This document shows, piece by piece, positions 54,700-61,645 of a stretch of DNA of 64,000 bases; positions within the stretch are counted from its first letter, which is position 1; every line of letters begins with the position of its first letter. Position numbers and translations under genes: made by a program. Source of the DNA: Pectobacterium aroidearum (GTDB taxonomy: Bacteria > Pseudomonadota > Gammaproteobacteria > Enterobacterales > Enterobacteriaceae); the NCBI RefSeq assembly GCF_015689195.1, contig NZ_CP065044.1:4402001-4466000 (forward strand). Reading direction: 5' to 3'. A model generated the notes under the pieces. That model was not told the origin of the DNA. It did no database searches and saw only the letters and a list, made by a program, of their open reading frames with translations.

Positions 54700-55090
54700 A
54701 CGATACCCTTCTGTAACCTGAAAAGAAGGGAGCGCGATTAAAAGCGTGGTAAATCTGCTTAACTTCTGAAAGCAGATGTCGTCAGAGCCGCTATGAGCAT
54801 GACGATGAAGCTCACTTTTACTTCAAGCCCAACATTGCTTTGGGCTTCACTATACCCAGCCAGAGAGCGGCTTCCATACCGTAGGAGACTGGCCGTAGCT
54901 GCAACGTTTATCGTTGTGGTGATTTCACTTCATAGGCGGCTTAAACAGCGCTTATCCTCGTAAGTTCGCGTTATCACGCGACTTCGATTTTACTCGTCTC
55001 AATGATTTGCGTCTGCGCGTGTGAACGTGCTGGCTGCGCGTTGCTATGCCGTCAGGCATCTGCTACGCGACTGCCGGCAACGTCTGCACC

Positions 55091-55129
55091 GGCGTCACTT
55101 TTTCCGTGTCAACGGATGAAAGTGACGCC
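55091..55129. repeat. 39-base hairpin
   Basis: GGCGTCACTTT pairs perfectly with AAAGTGACGCC (11 bp), and inside TCCGT pairs with ACGGA around a GTCA loop. It is 315 bp before the recombinase-like gene. Confidence 0.65.
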
Positions 55130-55340
55130 GCAGCCGAAGCCCCCATCAGCCCCTGAGACATGCACCTCACCCACAGCGTCATGAATCTGACACACCCGTT
55201 TGTGCCGGACTGATCGCTTTTTTTACAGGAGATTGAACCGATACCGAGGCAGGCCTAACCGCCTGAGAGGAAATCCTGCAACCGCAGGCGGTCGCACCGA
55301 GTGCGTCACCGACACCTCCCAAGACCTCAACTGCTGTCCG

Positions 55341-55409
55341 CTCTGGCGCACAGGTATCGTTCAAGGCAGGTCAATTGCGATTGTTTCTGCCCTTTCCCAT
55401 GCGCCAGAG
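55341..55409 (+). promoter_or_regulatory. leader hairpin upstream of recombinase-like gene
   Basis: CTCTGGCGCA (55341-55350) and TGCGCCAGAG (55400-55409) form a perfect 10-bp outer stem; GGCAG/CTGCC (55365-55369, 55387-55391) lies within. It ends 35 bp before the start at 55445. It could be an attenuator, an operator or a processing site. Confidence 0.5.
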
Positions 55410-55444
55410 AAAAGCATCCAGTTGAATTATGAGAGGTAAGTTGC

Positions 55445-56323
55445 ATGAGTAAATTAAGTCGTGAAATGACCACGCTGGCGAAACAGGCTGGCGGGAGCTA
55501 CAAGACGGTTCATGATCGTATCCGCATCATGGACAGGCTGTGTCGTCACCTGCTGGCGCTGAATATTCAGGTGCGTGACGTTAAGTATCTCAAAGCCAGA
55601 CATATCGAAAGTTATGTCGCCGAACGCCTGTCACAGCGGATTGCACTTCGAACCCTGCACAACGAAATGGCGGCGCTGCGCACGGTGTTTAAGCAGGGAG
55701 GACGGGAAAAGCTCGCCGTTTCTGATCGCCTGACCAACAACGCGTTGGGGCTGAGTGGCGCAAGCCGTGCCGGGACAAAATTCGCTATCCCGGATGAGCG
55801 CTATCAGGCCGTTCTGCTTGCAGCGCAACAGCGTGATAAAGGGCTGGCCTGCGCACTTCAGCTTGCCCGATTGCTGGGGCTGCGTTCTCAGGAAGCGGTG
55901 CAATGCGCCAGTTCGCTGAAAACGTGGGAAAAGCAGCTTGAGCGCCATCAACAGACGCTGACCGTGGTGTTTGGTACTAAAGGCGGCAGGCCACGCGAAA
56001 CCCGGATTATCGATCGCGAGGCGATTCAACGGGCAGTAAAAGAAGCGCTAAAGGTGGCCGAGGCGCGTAACGGCAGATTGATGGATAAACCCGACCTGAA
56101 AACCGCCATGAACTTCTGGCGTACACAGACCACCCGCTTAGGGCTGACCGGCCGCTATTCCCCGCACAGCCTGCGTTACGCATGGGCGCAGGATGCCATG
56201 CGTTATTACCTGTCAGAGGGCTTTTCCCGCAGTGAAGCCAGAGCATTAACCTCTATGGATCTCGGCCACGGTGATGGTCGGGGGCGCTATGTCGAGCGGG
56301 TTTACACCCGGAAGGAGGATTGA
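55445..56323 (+). CDS. integrase-domain (tyrosine-recombinase-like) protein
   Basis: 292 residues. A SAM-like N-terminal helical domain (about 1-95) is followed by a catalytic-type domain: 'ARLLGLRSQEAVQCASSLK' (first Arg), 'YSPHSLRYAWAQDAM' (H-x-x-R), and 'LGHGDGRGRYVERVYTRK' with a Tyr that may be the nucleophile. It belongs to the 'integrase domain-containing protein' group often seen in enterobacterial islands beside AlpA. Distinct from the P4-type integrase at 61646. Role may be accessory (inversion, resolution or conjugative-element recombination). Confidence 0.82.
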   Translation: MSKLSREMTTLAKQAGGSYKTVHDRIRIMDRLCRHLLALNIQVRDVKYLKARHIESYVAERLSQRIALRTLHNEMAALRTVFKQGGREKLAVSDRLTNNALGLSGASRAGTKFAIPDERYQAVLLAAQQRDKGLACALQLARLLGLRSQEAVQCASSLKTWEKQLERHQQTLTVVFGTKGGRPRETRIIDREAIQRAVKEALKVAEARNGRLMDKPDLKTAMNFWRTQTTRLGLTGRYSPHSLRYAWAQDAMRYYLSEGFSRSEARALTSMDLGHGDGRGRYVERVYTRKED

Positions 56324-56325
56324 AC

Positions 56326-56526
56326 ATGACGGATAACACGTTGATTCGCTTATCGGGTGTGATGAAAAAGACTGGCCTCAGGAAATCATGGATTTACCTG
56401 CTGATGAAGCAGGGAGAATTCCCTCAGACGGTCAAAATCGGCGCTCGCTCGGTAGCGTGGGTGGAAAGTGAGGTGAATGACTGGATCGCGGCACGTATCA
56501 GCCAGCGCGGGGAGGTTAAACCATGA
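56326..56526 (+). CDS. AlpA-family regulator
   Basis: 66 residues from the ATG at 56326, with AAGGAGG 8-14 bases upstream. It has the AlpA/MerR-like helix-turn-helix 'RLSGVMKKTGLRKSWIYLLM', then 'GEFPQTVKIGARSVAWVESE'. AlpA proteins activate excision or early genes of P4-like elements. The start lies directly after the recombinase-like gene, in the same operon. Confidence 0.9.
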   Translation: MTDNTLIRLSGVMKKTGLRKSWIYLLMKQGEFPQTVKIGARSVAWVESEVNDWIAARISQRGEVKP

Positions 56527-56573
56527 TGCATTGTTATTTTTTTCTGGCGGGCAATTTACGATATACTGCTGAT

Positions 56574-56810
56574 GCTGCGGCAAAATCCGTAGCCGGAATT
56601 GGCGTTCCGACATTTACCACGTTGCCTAAAAGACACGGATTTATTACGTGTCTTTTATTAGGCGATGCCTGCGCATACCTGTCAATGGTGGCTCAGGCGG
56701 GGGCTCCGCAAGGAGCGCCGGGCTACGTGGTAACCGGTTACGCCAACCCCGTCTGGGCTACCACCATCGAGGTTGGCGTCTCAGGTGGTAGTGATATCCT
56801 GCTTACCACG
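56574..56810 (+). ncRNA. C4-type antisense RNA locus (copy B, island leader)
   Basis: Same order as copy A: hairpin GCTGCGG/CCGTAGC (56574-56593); a1 TTGGCG (56599-56604); b1 TTACCACGT (56614-56622); strong hairpin TAAAAGACACG/CGTGTCTTTTA (56627-56657); antisense RNA body about 56687-56766 with GCTCC-GCAA-GGAGC (56703-56716), b' ACGTGGTAA (56725-56733) and a' CGCCAACC (56741-56748); a2 GGTTGGCG (56771-56778); b2 TTACCACG (56803-56810). a'-a2 pair 8/8, b'-b1 9/9, b'-b2 8/8, a'-a1 6/6. b2 ends at the GGAGG ribosome site of the leader ORF at 56822. This is the P4 CI / P1 C4 immunity design. Confidence 0.85.
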
Positions 56811-56821
56811 GAGGCTGCCTT

Positions 56822-56890
56822 ATGGCTACGATCCTTCCCTTTCTCTACCCGCAATCTTTCTTTTTTTCTGCGGGGGTACATCATGTATGA
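56822..56890 (+). CDS. 22-residue leader ORF before primase operon
   Basis: MATILPFLYPQSFFFSAGVHHV, with GGAGG at 56810-56814. Its stop overlaps the next start (ATG at 56883), so ribosomes would pass on to the downstream genes. The antisense target b2 covers the edge of its ribosome site, so the RNA can block entry to the whole operon. Short ORFs of this kind are common at this place in P4-like elements. Confidence 0.6.
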   Translation: MATILPFLYPQSFFFSAGVHHV

Positions 56891-57059
56891 CCCCACTCCC
56901 CTGACGTTAGAAGAACTCGTCGATCACTGTCGGGCGCTGGCCTACGCCATCATTGAACTCGACAACGCACTCGCGAAAGAGTTGCTGATCTTTATCCTGT
57001 GGGAACGTCTGAACCAGTTGAATGACGCACTGCAAGCGGAGGTGGCTGACGATGAGTAA
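56883..57059 (+). CDS. small protein upstream of primase
   Basis: 58 residues, MYDPTPLTLEELVDHCRALA..., acidic and helical. The same frame is open upstream to 56523 across the antisense-RNA locus and is often annotated there as an Icd-like protein. I prefer the start at 56883, which is coupled to the leader ORF. It overlaps the primase start by 8 bases. Function unknown. Confidence 0.65.
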   Translation: MYDPTPLTLEELVDHCRALAYAIIELDNALAKELLIFILWERLNQLNDALQAEVADDE

Positions 57060-59088
57060 GTTCGTTTCAGACATTACCGCACAGTCGCGCCACCGCTGGC
57101 GTGCCATTCTGTCCGCACTGGCTATTCCGGTGCCTTCTGGCGGTAAACATGGCGCTTGTCCTGCCTGCGGTGGCAAAGATCGCTTCCGCTTTGACGACAA
57201 AGAAGGACGGGGAACGTGGTTTTGCAATCAGTGCGGTCATGGCGATGGCCTTGATCTGGTCGCACGGGTGAAAAACTGCGACCTGTCAGACGCCGCAAAA
57301 CAGGTGGCCTTTTTGACGCTCCCCGCCTCAACTGCGCCAGCCAGGGAAAAAGCCGCTGAGCGCCCGCCGCTGTCCGATAAAATCAAGCAGATGCTGACCC
57401 ATTCGAGGAACGGCGAGAGCGCCTACCTGAAAGCAAAAGGATTCTCTATCGTCCATGCCCGCCTGACCGCACAGCAAAAAATGCGTATCGGCGGCGTGCT
57501 GTTTGATGAGGGAAGCCTGCTGCTGAAACTGCATCGTGTTTCCGGTGAATTGATCGGCGCACAGTTGATCAACGACGACGGAGAAAAACGCTTGCTGCCG
57601 GGTTCACAGTTGAAAGGCGCTTTCATCGCCGTGCATTACCCGAAAGAGCCGGACACCATCGTGATCACCGAAGGGTATGCCACCGGCCTGACCATCAGCC
57701 AGATTACTACGGCGGCGGTGGTCGCGGCGGTGTCGGCCAATAACCTAATAAACGTCGCCCAAGCGCTGCGTGGCTGGTATCCCGATGCCACTATTATTCT
57801 GGCGGGCGATCATGACCTGCATGCTGATGGTTCAACCAATATCGGTAAAGAACAGGCTGAAAAAGCCGCGCTCGCGGTGGACGGCTGGGTGTCGTTACCG
57901 CCCACCACAATGCTCTGTGACTGGGATGATTACCGTCAGCAATATGGGCTTGAGGCCACCAAATCCGCGTTCAACAAACAACGCTATCAGCCCGACACGA
58001 TGTATACACCTTTAGTCCGCACCGATTCCGCTACACCGGCATTCAACACCGCATTACCCCTGCGCAAAGGCTCTGACGGTTTTGATACGCGGCAGGACTA
58101 CCTGATTAAAGGCTATCTGCCGAGTTCATCCGTTGCCAGCGCTTACGGTGCCAGCGGCTCGTATAAATCTTTTCTGGCGGTATCGTGGGGATGTCATATC
58201 GCCACCGGCAAACCGTGGGCAGGCAAGCCGGTGACACAGGGGGCGGTGATTTATGTCGTCGGCGAAGGCGGGATCGGCGTTCCCCGCCGTATCCGGGCAT
58301 GGGAGCAGACGCTTAACGGCGGTAGCCCGATTGATGCGCTTTATCGCGTCGATTGCCCGATTTTTCCGGCCAGCCCGGAGAGTGTACAACAGGTGATTCG
58401 CGCCGCCCGCGATGTGAAAGTCGCCTCCGGTATGCCGGTTCGGCTGATTATTCTGGATACACTCGCCCGCTGTTTTGGCGGTTCGGATGAGAATGCGGCT
58501 AAAGACATGGGCGCATTCATTCAGGGATGTGATGCGATTAAGGCAGCGACACAGGCCACGGTGTTGATTATCCATCATTCCGGTAAAGATCAGGACAAAG
58601 GAGCACGCGGCTCCAGCGCCTTCCGTGCTGCGTTGGACGTGGAATTTAACGTCCGGCGTGAAGGTGAAGGCGGCGCGTTGATCCTCAGTTGCACCAAGAT
58701 GAAGGATGCGGAAGAGCCGCCGCGTCGCGCCTATGACCTGAATGCCGTGGATCTGTACGTGGACGATGATGGCGACCAGATCACTTCGCTGGTGCTGAAC
58801 GATGAAGGCCGCGAAGTCAGAGAAGATGAGGCTGCCAGCGATCCCGATTTAGCCGGTATTCCACGGCTGACGGAAAATCATTTTGCTCTGTGGCAGGCCA
58901 TTCGTTCACGCACGGCCAACGGTGAAGGCTGCACCCGTTCATTAGTGCGGGATGATATGCGGGCAATGGGCTTTGATGTGAACAAGAAGTTCACCCGCTG
59001 GCTGGACAAGCTGGAAAAGGATGGCCTGATCGCCTTTGAAGGGGAACGGATCACGCCGCTCTCGCAACGGAATAAGGCGGGGGATTAA
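57052..59088 (+). CDS. P4-type primase/helicase
   Basis: 678 residues from the ATG at 57052. The N-terminal zinc ribbon 'CPACGGKDRFRFDD' ... 'FCNQCGHGDGLDLV' (about residues 35-68) is the P4 alpha-type primase finger. A TOPRIM-like segment 'IVITEGYATGLTISQ' follows near residue 203 with 'IILAGDHDLHADG' near 246. The second half is a RepA/DnaB-type ATPase: 'SAYGASGSYKSFLAVSWG' (Walker A-like) near residue 363 and 'LIILDTLARCFGGSDENAA' (Walker B) near 465. It would initiate the island's own replication. The G-rich iterons directly downstream are the likely target. Confidence 0.9.
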   Translation: MSKFVSDITAQSRHRWRAILSALAIPVPSGGKHGACPACGGKDRFRFDDKEGRGTWFCNQCGHGDGLDLVARVKNCDLSDAAKQVAFLTLPASTAPAREKAAERPPLSDKIKQMLTHSRNGESAYLKAKGFSIVHARLTAQQKMRIGGVLFDEGSLLLKLHRVSGELIGAQLINDDGEKRLLPGSQLKGAFIAVHYPKEPDTIVITEGYATGLTISQITTAAVVAAVSANNLINVAQALRGWYPDATIILAGDHDLHADGSTNIGKEQAEKAALAVDGWVSLPPTTMLCDWDDYRQQYGLEATKSAFNKQRYQPDTMYTPLVRTDSATPAFNTALPLRKGSDGFDTRQDYLIKGYLPSSSVASAYGASGSYKSFLAVSWGCHIATGKPWAGKPVTQGAVIYVVGEGGIGVPRRIRAWEQTLNGGSPIDALYRVDCPIFPASPESVQQVIRAARDVKVASGMPVRLIILDTLARCFGGSDENAAKDMGAFIQGCDAIKAATQATVLIIHHSGKDQDKGARGSSAFRAALDVEFNVRREGEGGALILSCTKMKDAEEPPRRAYDLNAVDLYVDDDGDQITSLVLNDEGREVREDEAASDPDLAGIPRLTENHFALWQAIRSRTANGEGCTRSLVRDDMRAMGFDVNKKFTRWLDKLEKDGLIAFEGERITPLSQRNKAGD

Positions 59089-59278
59089 ATGGGGGAAAGT
59101 GGGGGCGAACGGATAAGAAGTCCTTCTATCCGGCATTTTCCCCCACTTCCCACGCATATATAGGTGCGAAGTGGGGGAATGACTTAACTCGATAATAAAT
59201 AAACATTTTTAACAAAGTGGTGAAAATCAGGTGGGGGAGGCCGTGATCCCTGAGTAAGTGGGGGAAAGGTGGGGGATG
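59089..59278. other. putative iteron origin of replication
   Basis: Seven copies of a (A/G)GTGGGGGA-type word in 190 bp just after the primase gene: 59089-59097 (ATGGGGGAA), 59097-59107, 59138-59148 (inverted), 59169-59179, 59229-59239, 59256-59266 and 59267-59277. The last two are in tandem at 11-bp period. Copies 3 and 4 form an 11-bp inverted repeat around an AT-rich loop, and 59182-59216 is AT-rich, a possible unwinding site. P4 also keeps iterons near its primase gene. Confidence 0.65.
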
Positions 59279-59325
59279 GTTTGCTAATGGTTTACTTTGC
59301 CGATACACGCTAAATATAACATTTG

Positions 59326-59338
59326 AGTTATTATAACT
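59326..59338 (+). promoter_or_regulatory. operator-like palindrome before HigBA-type pair
   Basis: AGTTATTATAACT is a perfect 13-base palindrome; GAGTTAT is repeated at 59342. An AAGGGG ribosome site and the toxin start follow. Probable autoregulatory operator. Confidence 0.55.
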
Positions 59339-59373
59339 TATGAGTTATATTCCCCATTAATAAGGGGACTGAC

Positions 59374-59694
59374 ATGTATGAATTGATTTTTCACCCCGAA
59401 GCTGCAAGCGAAATTTATGACCTCGAACCTGTTATGCAGGCAAAAGCGCTTAAAGGGCTTGAAAAACTTGAAGCTAAAGGGCCCGAGCTAAGATATCCAG
59501 ACACGGACATCATCGAAGGTGGGTTATTTGAGCTACGGGTTGGTAGAAAAGACATAAGCAGAACGTTTTTTGCTTACGCAAAAGGACGTAAGATCTATAT
59601 TTTAAGGACGTTCGTAAAGAAAACCCCTAAGACGCCGAAAGCTGAAATAGCGCTGGCAAAGTCAAGATGGGAGGAATTGAAAGATGGCAGTTAA
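59374..59694 (+). CDS. HigB-like toxin (phage Gp49-like family)
   Basis: 106 residues: 'ELIFHPEAASEIYDLEPVMQ', 'GPELRYPDTDIIEGGLFELR' and 'SRTFFAYAKGRKIYILRTFV KKTPKTP'-type end, here with a space only to mark the break. The 'LRxPxxxxLxxGLxELR' plan is that of the phage-derived Gp49-like (HigB) toxins, which are mRNA interferases. Toxin-first order; the antitoxin overlaps by 11 bases. Confidence 0.88.
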   Translation: MYELIFHPEAASEIYDLEPVMQAKALKGLEKLEAKGPELRYPDTDIIEGGLFELRVGRKDISRTFFAYAKGRKIYILRTFVKKTPKTPKAEIALAKSRWEELKDGS

Positions 59695-59968
59695 AGGTAT
59701 CAACTTCTCTGAAGTTAAAGCGAAAGCACTTTCTAATCATGAAGTTAAAAAAGCGTATGAGGACGAAACTCAAGAAGAAGCGCTTCGCGCTGTTCTGATC
59801 GAAATGAAGTCCAAGTCAGGTCTGACAAGTACAGAGATTGCCGCTCGCATGGGGGTAAGCCAACCTGCGGTGAGCCGCCTTGAGAGAAATGTTTCCAGTG
59901 CGAGTATCTCAACCTTACAACGGTATGCCGCTGCTTGCGGTATGCAGCTTAAGCTGTCACTGGGTTAA
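59684..59968 (+). CDS. HigA-like XRE antitoxin
   Basis: 94 residues with a central helix-turn-helix 'SGLTSTEIAARMGVSQPAVS' at about residues 45-64 and the tail 'LQRYAAACGMQLKLSLG'. This is the usual partner of Gp49-like toxins, binding the operator upstream. Confidence 0.88.
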   Translation: MAVKGINFSEVKAKALSNHEVKKAYEDETQEEALRAVLIEMKSKSGLTSTEIAARMGVSQPAVSRLERNVSSASISTLQRYAAACGMQLKLSLG

Positions 59969-60129
59969 GATTCGCGCGGTATTTATAAGCCGGATTTTGC
60001 ACTGGTTTGCCGGTTAGCATCGGTGCTACAGGTTCCGGCTTGCTACTTCTATACGGTGGAAAACGATCTGGCGGAAATGATACTTAGGTATGATGAGTAG
60101 CTGGAAAATCATCCACATAAGAAAAATGA

Positions 60130-60161
60130 GCGCCAGCCCCTCCCAAAAAAGGGGCTGGCGC
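60130..60161. terminator. strong hairpin after HigBA-type pair
   Basis: GCGCCAGCCCCT/AGGGGCTGGCGC, a perfect 12-bp stem with an 8-base A-rich loop, 160 bp after the antitoxin. No long T-run, but the stem is very stable. Confidence 0.7.
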
Positions 60162-60466
60162 GGAGTTTAATACATATCTTTAACATTAAAAATTAGCCTA
60201 AATGCCAATTTTTCACAGTAAGTACATCATAACCATATAATAAAGATAGATATTTTATAAATCATTAATTAAAATATTTCAATAATCTTCCAACAACTCC
60301 CATAAAACCAGACATTAATAAATTAAAAAAACCATATTAGATATAACACATGACAACAAGGTTATTTAGATGATAAAATTTAATATAATTTATTGTTTTT
60401 AGTATAAATGAACGTGAAAATTAATAAATTATGACAATATGAAATATCAACTCATGGAGCTGTCAA
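60162..60466. other. AT-rich gap before membrane-anchored cargo gene
   Basis: About 300 bp of very AT-rich DNA with no gene. The composition matches the gene that follows and differs from the replication genes before it, marking a cargo boundary. Confidence 0.5.
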
Positions 60467-61378
60467 ATGAAAGCAATTGATCCGTTATTTATCACATTTG
60501 CCATAAATAATTTAATTGATATCATTAAAGAGTCAAATCACGTTAATTATTTCAAAGACTATTTGATGCCAATCATTACAGTTTGCATTTCTTCTGCTAC
60601 AGCATATTTCATAGCACTAAAAGGATTTAAATATCAGGAAACCGTTAAAAATGAAAAAGCTAAAGCTGACACTTCAAATCAAATAATTTTACTCTTTCAG
60701 TCGATGCAAGGTTCTCTGGCAGCATTAAAAGATATATATGTTAATGAATTAACAGATAACCCTATACAAAGAGCACTAATTATACCTATGATTCCAATGA
60801 AGTTAAAACCTGTTCAAATCGAACCAGAAAGACTTATTCAGTTATTTAACCTAACTAATTCTAACATAGAAAAAGAGCCATGGACTAATATATCTGCAAT
60901 CATGACAACCCTAAACAACTACAACCATATGATCACCATCATAGAAACGAGAAACTCAGTTAACGAAATTGTAATAAATAAGCTATCCCCTTTAGTTTTC
61001 GATAGCAAAATCGAAATTGAAAAAATACTCAAAACAATTGAGCCATCACTTCGGATAAAATATATAGATATAACTGAAATGATGATTTTATTTATTGATA
61101 ACTTAATTGTTACGGTTGACGATTTTCTAAATCATTTCCCTGCTATAGCTGTAAAAAATTTAAATAAAAAATACATCCCCAATTATATAATCATAAAAAA
61201 CTATCAAAATAACTACACATCATTTACAAGACTTTTATCTCGAAGTACCTCTGTAAACATTGAGACTCTTTCTCTGTTAGTGGAAATGGATGAAAAAATG
61301 GTAAAAGAAAAATATACAGATCAATCATTCTTGATTACGACAAATAAAGATTATTTAAACAAGCACAAAGCAGAATGA
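60467..61378 (+). CDS. membrane-anchored cargo protein of unknown function
   Basis: 303 residues, AT-rich. One transmembrane segment at about residues 33-53 ('PIITVCISSATAYFIALKGF') follows a short helical lead. The rest, 250 residues, is predicted helical and cytoplasmic, with Ile/Asn/Lys-rich composition and no catalytic motif. I recognise no family. Its place between the replication module and the integrase is a known cargo spot for defence genes in P4-like satellites, so an abortive-infection-type role is possible but unproven. Confidence 0.6.
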   Translation: MKAIDPLFITFAINNLIDIIKESNHVNYFKDYLMPIITVCISSATAYFIALKGFKYQETVKNEKAKADTSNQIILLFQSMQGSLAALKDIYVNELTDNPIQRALIIPMIPMKLKPVQIEPERLIQLFNLTNSNIEKEPWTNISAIMTTLNNYNHMITIIETRNSVNEIVINKLSPLVFDSKIEIEKILKTIEPSLRIKYIDITEMMILFIDNLIVTVDDFLNHFPAIAVKNLNKKYIPNYIIIKNYQNNYTSFTRLLSRSTSVNIETLSLLVEMDEKMVKEKYTDQSFLITTNKDYLNKHKAE

Positions 61379-61464
61379 AAATATTTATATTATTGTCCAC
61401 AGCTATACAAACGGATTTATTTTCACTACATCACATACGTCTTTAATAGGCAAAAAATTATCGA

Positions 61465-61626
61465 TTATGCTTTCTTCAGTCTGGTGATGAACGCCTGCAT
61501 ATCAGCGTAATTCACAACACGTCCTACATCAACATCGGCAAGTCCTTGTAAGACCCTCTGATGACGCGGTTCTGCCTCCTCAATCAGAGAAGTGAGCGCT
61601 ACCGCTGGTTTTTTCGTTTTTTTCAT
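61465..61626 (-). CDS. small antitoxin-like protein
   Basis: 53 residues from the ATG at 61626: a Lys-rich start, then 'RHQRVLQGLADVDVGRVVNY' and 'ADMQAFITRLKK'. The 'GLADVDxGRVVxxxxMxxF' pattern is the C-terminal part of many CopG/ParD-type antitoxins. No toxin gene is adjacent, so it may be an orphan. It starts 19 bp after the integrase stop and may share its transcript. Confidence 0.5.
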   Translation of the reverse strand: MKKTKKPAVALTSLIEEAEPRHQRVLQGLADVDVGRVVNYADMQAFITRLKKA

Positions 61627-61645
61627 CGCTAAGACCCCCGATGAA

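Larger units (their letters stand above)
54446..55444. other. 1-kb structured non-coding region of the island
   Basis: No gene is convincing, but strong inverted repeats are frequent: two tandem TTCG hairpins (54610-54641, 54668-54699), ATCTGCTT/AAGCAGAT near 54750-54775, AAGCCCAA/TTGGGCTT near 54825-54850, a 39-base hairpin (55091-55129), ACCGCCTG/CAGGCGGT (55258-55292) and CTCTGGCGCA/TGCGCCAGAG (55341-55409). It lies where satellites carry regulatory and replication sites. It may encode structured RNA. Confidence 0.55.

Noticed and set aside
56523..56882. N-terminal extension of the small gene before the primase (Icd-like annotation)
   Set aside because: The frame runs through the antisense RNA and its targets. 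A coupled start at 56883 explains expression better. It could still be translated at low level.
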